Below are positions 53,319-59,349 of a stretch of DNA of 59,349 nucleotides, piece by piece; position 1 is the first letter of the stretch; the number at the start of each line of letters is the position of its first letter. The DNA is from CAVVVS01 sp963751355 (lineage in GTDB: Bacteria; Bacteroidota; Ignavibacteria; Ignavibacteriales; Ignavibacteriaceae): assembly GCA_963751355.1 (NCBI GenBank), contig CAVVVS010000112.1, forward strand, positions 1 through 59,349, given 5' to 3'. Under the pieces are notes generated by a model that was not told where the DNA came from, made no database searches, and worked only from the letters and a program-made list of their open reading frames with translations. Both the position numbers and the translations under genes were made by a program.

Positions 53319-54284
53319 TTAGAAACCTAATTTTTCCATACTTTCAATTAAATTTTTAACTGCAGAAACCGATTTATCAAACGCAGCCTGTTCTTCGGTA
53401 TCCAGAGTAAATTCCATAACTTTTTCTACTCCGTTTTCGCCAAGCACAGCCGGAACCCCAACGTAATATCCGTTTACATTAAATTCACCATTCAGGAAAG
53501 CGCATGCCGGCAGAACGCGTTTTTCATCCTTAAGTATGGCTTCTGCCATTGCGACTGCAGATGCTGCAGGGGAATAGAAAGCCGAACCGGTTTTTAGTAA
53601 TTTTACAACTTCACCGCCAGCCATTTTCGTTCTTTGAACCATGGCATCCATTACTTCCTTAACTTTTGCTTTATCTTTATATTTTTTCTCCAACAATTCA
53701 AGAACCGGTATACCGTTTACATTTGCATGTCGAACAATCGGTACCATGCTATCGCCGTGACCGCCTAATACCATTGCATTTACGTCTTTAACCGAAACGC
53801 CGAGTTCCCAGGCAATAAAAGTGGAAAAACGTGAAGAATCAAGAACTCCGGCCTGCCCGATAACCTTGTTTGCAGGAAATCCTGTAACCTTTTTAAAAAG
53901 AGTTACCATTGCATCTAAAGGATTTGAGATAATGATTACAATTGCATTAGGAGCATTATCTCTAACTCCTTCGGCAACAGATTTCATTATTTTAGCATTT
54001 GTTGTGAGCAAATCATCTCTGCTCATTCCGGGTTTACGGGGCAAACCTGCCGTTATGATTACAAGATCCGAACCAGCAATGCCTTTATAATCGTTTGTCC
54101 CGGTAACACTTACATCAAAGCCGTCTACTCTTGAAGCTTCCGCTATATCTAATGTTTTACCCTGCGGCATATCCTCTACGATGTCAAACATTACAACATC
54201 ACCGAGTTGTTTCATAGCAATTAATTGTGCTAGCACTCCGCCTATCTGACCTCCGCCTATTAACGCGATTTTTTTCCTAGCCAT
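53319..54284 (-). CDS. mdh: Malate dehydrogenase
   Basis: 321 aa of the LDH-like MDH branch. NAD motif IALIGGGQIGG (7-17); substrate loop LPRKPGMSR with R83 and R89, where lactate dehydrogenases have Gln at the first position; N121 in SNPLDAM; R152 region GVLDSSRF; catalytic H176 in GGHGDSMVP. It converts malate and oxaloacetate in the TCA cycle. The Arg at position 83 makes a lactate dehydrogenase unlikely. AAGGAGAAAAC precedes the start. Single gene with its own terminator. Confidence 0.96.
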   Translation of the reverse strand: MARKKIALIGGGQIGGVLAQLIAMKQLGDVVMFDIVEDMPQGKTLDIAEASRVDGFDVSVTGTNDYKGIAGSDLVIITAGLPRKPGMSRDDLLTTNAKIMKSVAEGVRDNAPNAIVIIISNPLDAMVTLFKKVTGFPANKVIGQAGVLDSSRFSTFIAWELGVSVKDVNAMVLGGHGDSMVPIVRHANVNGIPVLELLEKKYKDKAKVKEVMDAMVQRTKMAGGEVVKLLKTGSAFYSPAASAVAMAEAILKDEKRVLPACAFLNGEFNVNGYYVGVPAVLGENGVEKVMEFTLDTEEQAAFDKSVSAVKNLIESMEKLGF

Positions 54285-54545
54285 AAGTTTTCTCCTTAAA
54301 TAATGTTCATCAAAAAAGGGAATAGAACAAATTCTCCCCCATTATTTATTAAATTATAACATTTTAAAATAAAGATGTCTAGCTCAATTTGCAAAGTTAT
54401 TGTGTTGTCAGAGACAATAAATCAATGTTCGGATTACTCCCTAATAGATAAGAAAATTCGATTGGTAAATGTAACTTCAGATGCCGGTAGAGAGGTTATG
54501 GTTAAAAATGAAATCTTTCGATTTATATTAATGTATAATGAATTT

Positions 54546-54956
54546 CTAAAGATTTATGATCAGAATAGTTTCGGTTCCTTCTGGTGTGATATTATATTTC
54601 AGATCATCCATATAAAAACGCATTAAATATAATCCCCTGCCCGAGTCTTTCAGTAGATTTTCGGGTGCGGTTGGATCCGGAACATTTGATGGGTCAAATC
54701 CCTTACCTTGATCCTTAATTTTTATAAACAATTTCCCGTCCTTTTTTTCAACGCTAATTTTAACAAGTTTATTTTTATCGCTTTTATTTGCATGGATAAT
54801 AGCATTAGTAACGGCTTCTGTTACTGCAAGCAAAAGTGATGCAACTTTTTCTTTGTTAAGTTTTAATTCTATTGCAAAATAATTGACGAACTCTTCCACA
54901 GTAATAAGATTATTCGGATCGCTTTCGATTTCAAGGTAGAAATTATTGTTTGCCAA
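54546..54956 (-). CDS. RsbW-like anti-sigma/serine kinase (HATPase)
   Basis: 136 aa. A stand-alone GHKL ATPase domain of the HATPase_c_2 type: N box LLAVTEAVTNAIIHAN (E47, N51), G1 DQGKGFDP (82-89) and G2 SGRGLYLMRFYMDDL (105-119). These proteins bind a sigma factor or phosphorylate a STAS anti-anti-sigma factor. The RsbU-like phosphatase at 50924 is a plausible member of the same circuit; the STAS partner and sigma factor are not in the window. Transcribed in the same direction as mdh but 260 bp away. Confidence 0.9.
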   Translation of the reverse strand: MANNNFYLEIESDPNNLITVEEFVNYFAIELKLNKEKVASLLLAVTEAVTNAIIHANKSDKNKLVKISVEKKDGKLFIKIKDQGKGFDPSNVPDPTAPENLLKDSGRGLYLMRFYMDDLKYNITPEGTETILIINL

Positions 54957-55004
54957 AATTAACCTATAATTTTGTGAGCAAGATAAGAAAATTTTTTAAT
55001 AATT

Positions 55005-56909
55005 TTAAAATTTCCAGTTCATTTGCAAAGTTAAATTTGCCTGCCTTTTGCTTGTTTCGTTATTGACTGTAATATATTCATACCAGCCGTATAAATTTAC
55101 GTACAATTTTTTATAAATTGAAAAGGTTATTTCCGTAAGAGGAGCAAAACTGTTGTACCTGCTGTCTATTATTTTTTCGCTTCCCTTAAAAATATATGTA
55201 TTTAGCGAGTAAAACCTGATCCCGAGTGAAAACACAAACATATCATAATCTACTTGAAATTTGGGAATTGAATATATCTCCTGCAGATAACGTTTCGGTT
55301 TTGTTGAAAAAGATGCCCATTTTAAATCGCCCTGCTCGGATAATTTAATGTATCCTGAATGTACAAATGAAATATCGCTTGCTATCTTTATTGTTGATGA
55401 ATCGGTAGCGGTATATTGCCTGAATGAATAACTTCTAAAATTAGGATTTAGATCCTCGAAGTCATAAACGGTATAATTGGCCGACACTTGAAAGCTGTTT
55501 GAAGATTTTACTAGGTTTCCGTGATAATTTCCACCCGCAGCTAATCTGATTATCCGGTTCACATTGTTATTGGAACTTTTTTCTGAATAGATATAAACGA
55601 TATGATTGAAAGTGCCTTCCGAATTTATAAACATATCGAAAAAGGGAGACAAAATTTTAGTATATCGTAGCCGTACAATTGATAACAATTCATCCCGGTC
55701 ATCATAATTATCAATACTCGGTGTGTTATAGCGCAATTTATTTTGATACAAACTAAACCCGAGCATGTCGGTTTTTGAAAATTTTATTATCCCGTATAAA
55801 GAAGCTTCTCCCCTGGTCGAATTATTATTCTTCTTACTTTCTAAACTTGATCGCTCTTCATAGAACAAATTGGGTAAACCTTTTATGTCTTTTGTTAAAT
55901 GTTTCTCATCCCTTTCGGAATATGTAAAACGCAGCGTACTGTTAAAATTATCCGACCGGTATTTTATTAATGATTCAAGCCCCACTCTTAATTCATCAAT
56001 TTTGGTATCAAAAATGGAAGGTGATGCTAATTGCAGTGAACGGTACCGGGTATTTCTGTCGATGCTTCGCCAGCCGACACTGCCCGACAAATCCATAGAA
56101 AAAATATCGAACAGATTATCATAAACCATTTGATCCTGAAGCAGGTTAGATGTTTCAATCCTGCTTTGAATATTATTTACAATCCCGAACTGTTTTGCCG
56201 TTAAAGAATCGGCAGAAAAATAAAAGTCTTTCCTATTTTGGAGATATTTTATAAGAATGTTGTTCTGAACATTTTGGTTAAAGGAATTAAGCACGGATAC
56301 ATTGTAATATCTTTCGGTGTTTTTCCTGGGTGAAATATCTTCGTTTCTAAATTTTAGTTGAGAAGTAATATCAAAATTGGAAATCATTAAATTGTTCACA
56401 TACGCCTCAGCGCCGTATAAATAGCCATTATCACTTTCGCCTACTTGACGGTTATTGGAATATCCGAAATACGGGGAAAGAATAATCTGTTCTTCCGGAT
56501 TGATTAAACCGAAAATGGTAGCATTGGAATTGGAGGCTTGATTTATTTCAATTTTTCTGCTATCCGAGTAAATTTTATTATCGACTGCAGTCCCTATTTT
56601 TAGAGCATCGTTCAATATATACGATCCGGCAAGGTTAAATGCGTGCTCATCGCGAGTACTTCTCTCCGTAGAACGAATAAAAGTTGAACTATAATTCTCT
56701 GAGATATTTAATAAAAATTTATTCAAGCGGTTATGGTATTTAAAACCTGAATTTAAAAAATATGTATTTAATTGTTTATCAAATTTTGTCGATAAAAAAT
56801 TTACCGGATTGTTTACAGGGATGTATTCAAGACTATCGCCGGCTATTTGTGCCATAGTTTTGGGAATTATCATGGATAAGATGACGATTATTAGAGTCTT
56901 CTTATTCAA
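55005..56909 (-). CDS. Large outer-membrane beta-barrel-like protein
   Basis: 634 aa with signal peptide (MNKKTLIIVILSMIIPKTMAQ). The whole mature protein is a series of alternating strands with many Tyr, Phe and Asn and polar turns. It ends RQANLTLQMNWKF, with a terminal Phe as needed for BAM insertion. There is no plug or TonB box, so it is not a TonB receptor. Proteins of this size and type in Bacteroidota/Ignavibacteriota are large barrels or porin-like channels of unknown role. The FN3 lipoprotein gene lies 92 bp upstream on the same strand. Confidence 0.72.
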   Translation of the reverse strand: MNKKTLIIVILSMIIPKTMAQIAGDSLEYIPVNNPVNFLSTKFDKQLNTYFLNSGFKYHNRLNKFLLNISENYSSTFIRSTERSTRDEHAFNLAGSYILNDALKIGTAVDNKIYSDSRKIEINQASNSNATIFGLINPEEQIILSPYFGYSNNRQVGESDNGYLYGAEAYVNNLMISNFDITSQLKFRNEDISPRKNTERYYNVSVLNSFNQNVQNNILIKYLQNRKDFYFSADSLTAKQFGIVNNIQSRIETSNLLQDQMVYDNLFDIFSMDLSGSVGWRSIDRNTRYRSLQLASPSIFDTKIDELRVGLESLIKYRSDNFNSTLRFTYSERDEKHLTKDIKGLPNLFYEERSSLESKKNNNSTRGEASLYGIIKFSKTDMLGFSLYQNKLRYNTPSIDNYDDRDELLSIVRLRYTKILSPFFDMFINSEGTFNHIVYIYSEKSSNNNVNRIIRLAAGGNYHGNLVKSSNSFQVSANYTVYDFEDLNPNFRSYSFRQYTATDSSTIKIASDISFVHSGYIKLSEQGDLKWASFSTKPKRYLQEIYSIPKFQVDYDMFVFSLGIRFYSLNTYIFKGSEKIIDSRYNSFAPLTEITFSIYKKLYVNLYGWYEYITVNNETSKRQANLTLQMNWKF

Positions 56910-57001
56910 TAATTATTATTTCCTTTAATTGAGTAAGTCATTACCTGACATTGTTCGGCTGATTACTTTTAAGAGGTTTTGCTTTTTCTTAATTAACAAA
57001 T

Positions 57002-57979
57002 CTACTGTTTTATAACGAATTTATAAAGTGGAGAAACGCTATTTGGCTCGGTACTCTGGTGGGAATATGCGGCAATCCTCCAATAATAAGTTGTATTAGG
57101 CTGAATATAGGTAGCATCAAAGGAAATTAAAAGAGTATCATTTGCATTTTCGGAAGAAAATTCGGTTTGCCAAAAAGTTCCGAAAAATTCGTTATCCTGT
57201 ACAATTATTTTGTATGTTGCCGGAATTTTGATTGCATGAATTTTAAAATATTGGAAGTAATTTGTTTGAGAGTTGTTTTGAGGGAAAATGATCTGAGGAA
57301 TACTCAAAATCTGATCACTTACTTCGGGACTTTCTTTACTGATTAATCCTCCTTGGTCAACAGCTTTTGTACGGTAATAGTAAATTTTATACAAAGCTAA
57401 CCGGGTTGTGTCTGAAAAATTGTTTGTGCCTGACAACCCGATAAATTTTGAGCTGTCAGGATTAAAATCTGCTACGGTATCTCGATAAATTTTGTAATCT
57501 TTAACATCACTTTCTTTTGCGGGGTCCCACATTAAATAAACAGAAAGTTTTCCCTGCCAATTTCGTGCATTTATCAGGAGATTTCGCGGGGCCTCGGGGG
57601 CGTAAAGATTTAGGGGAGTGGCAGATACTGGTACGGTGGGAAGACTTTCATCGTTCCATAGATTTAATGCCGTCACTTTGTACATGTATGTGGAATCATA
57701 GGAGAGCGAATCATCATAAAAATAATTTTCAGAGGTAAATCCTTCTTTACTGTAATGTGTTGAATCTGTGCTTCTGTATATATTATAACCTTTTAAATCA
57801 GATTCATTGTTATGATGCCAGTAAATAAATACTTCACCGTCGTTTGCATAATATACTTTCAAGCCGGTAGGAACAGCCGGGGGAATCCCAATACCGGTTT
57901 GATTATTATCAACCGGTCTCTCACACCCGCTTAAAAAATATATAAAAAGTATAATAACAAAAATTAATCCTGTTCGCAT
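57002..57979 (-). CDS. Lipoprotein with two fibronectin type III domains
   Basis: 325 aa. Lipobox FLSGC at residues 15-19, so it is lipid-anchored after cleavage before Cys19. FN3 domain 1 about 35-120 (PAVPTGLKVYYANDGEVFIYWHHNNESDLKGYNIYRSTDS); domain 2 about 128-215 (APEAPRNLLINARNWQGKLSVYLMWDPAKESDVKDYKIYR). A C-terminal third resembles a further sandwich (TTYYWRIAAYSHQSTEPNSVSPLYKFVI). It is probably an envelope structural or adhesive protein. Cotranscription with the outer-membrane protein downstream suggests they act together (inference). Confidence 0.85.
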   Translation of the reverse strand: MRTGLIFVIILFIYFLSGCERPVDNNQTGIGIPPAVPTGLKVYYANDGEVFIYWHHNNESDLKGYNIYRSTDSTHYSKEGFTSENYFYDDSLSYDSTYMYKVTALNLWNDESLPTVPVSATPLNLYAPEAPRNLLINARNWQGKLSVYLMWDPAKESDVKDYKIYRDTVADFNPDSSKFIGLSGTNNFSDTTRLALYKIYYYRTKAVDQGGLISKESPEVSDQILSIPQIIFPQNNSQTNYFQYFKIHAIKIPATYKIIVQDNEFFGTFWQTEFSSENANDTLLISFDATYIQPNTTYYWRIAAYSHQSTEPNSVSPLYKFVIKQ

Positions 57980-58114
57980 TTTATCAGATTACATAAAGTG
58001 AAATATTTTTTAAATTAAAATATATAGATACGAAATAACATTAAAGTGTAATAGTCAAGGATAAAATAGTCGAAAACAATAATTTATGTTTTATGTTAGG
58101 TATATCTCTTTAAA

Positions 58115-58145
58115 TTGACAATAAACCATTTTTTGGATAATTTTG
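58115..58145 (+). promoter_or_regulatory. Promoter of the nuo operon
   Basis: TTGACA (58115-58120), 17 bases, TAATTTTG (58138-58145). It satisfies both the sigma-70 -35/-10 spacing and the TAnnTTTG -7 consensus, 27 bp before the nuoA ATG. Confidence 0.72.
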
Positions 58146-58172
58146 TCAGATAAATAATAAAGAAAAAGAATA

Positions 58173-58541
58173 ATGCTTTTAGAATATATTCCTGTATTTA
58201 TCGTAATTGCAATTGCAGCAGTATTTGCGATCGTAACAGTTGCTTCATCAAAAATTTTCGGTCCCCAGCGTCCAACTGAAGAGAAACTTTCCACATATGA
58301 AAGTGGTATGAAACCGGTAGGAACAACTAAAGAAAGAATATCCGTAAAATATTATTTAGTAGCAATGTTCTTCATAATTTTTGATTTGGAAGTAATATTT
58401 GTGTACCCGTGGGCAGTGGAGTTCAGGAAAATGTTTTCGGAAAACGGAATTTCTGTTTTTGTTTCGATGCTTATATTTTTAGTAGTTTTGGAATTAGGTT
58501 ATTTATATGCGTTCAAGAAAGGTGGTTTTAAATGGGATTAG
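58173..58541 (+). CDS. nuoA: NADH-quinone oxidoreductase subunit A
   Basis: 122 aa with three membrane helices (about 5-28, 62-84, 90-114). Signature: YESGMKPVGTTKERISVKYYLVAMFFIIFDLEVIFVYPWAVEF. It is part of the membrane arm of complex I next to NuoH/J/K. First gene of the nuo operon. It overlaps nuoB by 10 bp (AAATGGGATTAG), coupling translation. Confidence 0.96.
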   Translation: MLLEYIPVFIVIAIAAVFAIVTVASSKIFGPQRPTEEKLSTYESGMKPVGTTKERISVKYYLVAMFFIIFDLEVIFVYPWAVEFRKMFSENGISVFVSMLIFLVVLELGYLYAFKKGGFKWD

Positions 58542-59053
58542 AGGCAAAACTAAATACTGAAGGTTTTTTAACAACTAAACTGGATACACTGGTTGCATGG
58601 TCCAGAAAAAATGCTGTTTGGCCTATGCCCATGGGAATATCGTGCTGCGCAATTGAAATGATGGCCACAGGGGATCCCAAATACGATATCGCAAGATTCG
58701 GATCCGAGGTAATGAGATTTACACCGCGTCAATGCGATTTGATGATAGTAGCCGGAACGGTTACTTATAAAATGTCGCATGTCGTTAAAAAAATTTATGA
58801 CCAGATGCCTGATCCTAAATGGGTGATTGCAATGGGTGCTTGTACTTCATCGGGCGGAATGTACCGTTCATACCCGGTTGTGCAGGGTATCGACCAATTT
58901 TTGCCTGTCGATGTTTATCTTGCCGGCTGCCCGCCTCGTCCCGATAATTTACTGAATGCATTGCTGCAGATTCAGGAGAAAATCGGAAGGAGCAGAGCCA
59001 GAGATTTTCAAAATAAACCACTTCCCGAATTAACAGTAATACAAAATAACTGA
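58532..59053 (+). CDS. nuoB: NADH-quinone oxidoreductase subunit B
   Basis: 173 aa. The N2 [4Fe-4S] cluster cysteines are C38 and C39 (GISCCAIEMMATG), C104 (MGACTSSGGMY) and C133 (LAGCPPRPDNLL). NuoB links the peripheral arm to the quinone site of complex I. The TGA stop overlaps the ATG of nuoC (TGATG at 59051-59055). Confidence 0.97.
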   Translation: MGLEAKLNTEGFLTTKLDTLVAWSRKNAVWPMPMGISCCAIEMMATGDPKYDIARFGSEVMRFTPRQCDLMIVAGTVTYKMSHVVKKIYDQMPDPKWVIAMGACTSSGGMYRSYPVVQGIDQFLPVDVYLAGCPPRPDNLLNALLQIQEKIGRSRARDFQNKPLPELTVIQNN

Positions 59054-59349
59054 TGAATATGGAATTTAAAGAATTAATCTCTCAAAAATTAAAAGAAAAA
59101 TTTCCCGGTGTTAATTTTGAGTCTGATGAGTATAGAGATGACTTAAGAATTAAGATGGAGAAAAATCATATCCTTGAAGTTTCAAAATACTTAAAGGAAG
59201 ATCCGGAATTAAATTTTATTCTTTGCGAAGATGTTACAGCAATAGATTGGGCTAGACGAAAAGATAGGTTTACGGTAGTTTACCAGATTTTTTCGTTGAC
59301 TAATAAATTCAGGCTCTGCGTGAAGACGGATGTGGATGAGTCGGATTGC
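59053..59349 (+). CDS. nuoC: NADH-quinone oxidoreductase subunit C, 5' part
   Basis: 99 codons to the window edge without a stop. MNMEFKELISQKLKEKF... leads into LEVSKYLKEDPELNFILCEDVTAIDWARRKDRFTVVYQIFSL, the NuoC-type pattern (fold resembling 30-kDa complex I subunits) with the conserved DVTAIDW segment. Position directly after nuoB fits nuoC or a fused nuoCD. The start overlaps the nuoB stop; a second Met two codons on is an alternative. Confidence 0.93.
   Translation, partial: MNMEFKELISQKLKEKFPGVNFESDEYRDDLRIKMEKNHILEVSKYLKEDPELNFILCEDVTAIDWARRKDRFTVVYQIFSLTNKFRLCVKTDVDESDC

Noticed and set aside
54375..54626. Plus-strand frame of 83 aa beside the RsbW-like gene
   Set aside because: It overlaps the C-terminus of a well-defined HATPase gene on the other strand and has no domain or ribosome site.
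1..59349. Search for CRISPR arrays, tRNA, rRNA, toxin-antitoxin and phage genes
   Set aside because: No spaced direct repeats, no T-loop-type sequences and no phage or toxin-antitoxin pairs were recognised.

Overview
The window is AT-rich chromosomal DNA from a free-living bacterium of the Bacteroidota/Chlorobiota/Ignavibacteriota group, most likely an Ignavibacterium/Melioribacter-type lineage (inferred). Three things point there. A protein remnant ends in a type IX secretion (T9SS) sorting domain. Two TonB-dependent receptors carry a carboxypeptidase-regulatory-like N-terminal domain. Several promoters fit the -33 TTG / -7 TAnnTTTG pattern of Bacteroidota housekeeping sigma factors. Unlike classical Bacteroidetes, many genes have clear AGGAG-type ribosome binding sites. 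I saw no tRNA, rRNA, CRISPR array or prophage.

Layout. 1-1.9 kb: the right end of an IS21-family element (istA tail, istB) that has landed in a kelch-repeat/T9SS gene, leaving a pseudogene. 2.1-6.8 kb: secreted M28 peptidase and a secreted GH2 exo-glucosaminidase-like enzyme. 6.9-10.6 kb: metallo-hydrolase, Fur-family regulator and feoAB iron uptake, with promoters and a Fur-type operator. 11.6-16.4 kb: two paralogous soluble PAS sensor kinases in gene-poor DNA. 16.8-21.7 kb: SHOCT protein, a b561-like membrane protein paired with YceI, and a TonB receptor. 22-28.9 kb: etfBA with a DUF151 nuclease, clpS, typA, a frameshifted pepD and a SET-domain protein. 30-37.5 kb: def-fmt, transsulfuration genes (CBS, cystathionine gamma-lyase/synthase), a DUF819 membrane protein and a methionine-gamma-lyase-like enzyme. 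37.8-43.1 kb: envelope protein, tandem GNAT, second TonB receptor, orphan DNA methyltransferase. 43.3-50.5 kb: xseA, xseB-dxs-oxidoreductase-response regulator-kinase, rplU-rpmA. 50.9-58 kb: PP2C (RsbU-like) phosphatase, mdh, RsbW-like kinase, outer-membrane protein and FN3 lipoprotein. 58.2 kb to the end: start of the complex I operon (nuoA, nuoB, partial nuoC).

The genes give a picture of a chemo-organotroph that takes up polymers through the outer membrane, has NADH dehydrogenase, ETF and malate dehydrogenase, acquires ferrous iron, makes isoprenoids by the DXP route and converts homocysteine to cysteine.

The most notable non-coding structure is a 134-bp dispersed repeat with nested inverted repeats. 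It is present three times at exactly the same length (18739, 35690, 52124); two copies abut or form the stop codon of the preceding gene. Shorter GTAG...CTAC-type palindromes occur at 1730 (in frame inside a T9SS domain), 28420 and, decayed, 49788. A near-perfect 30-bp-stem hairpin with a T-run sits in the leader of the b561-yceI operon.
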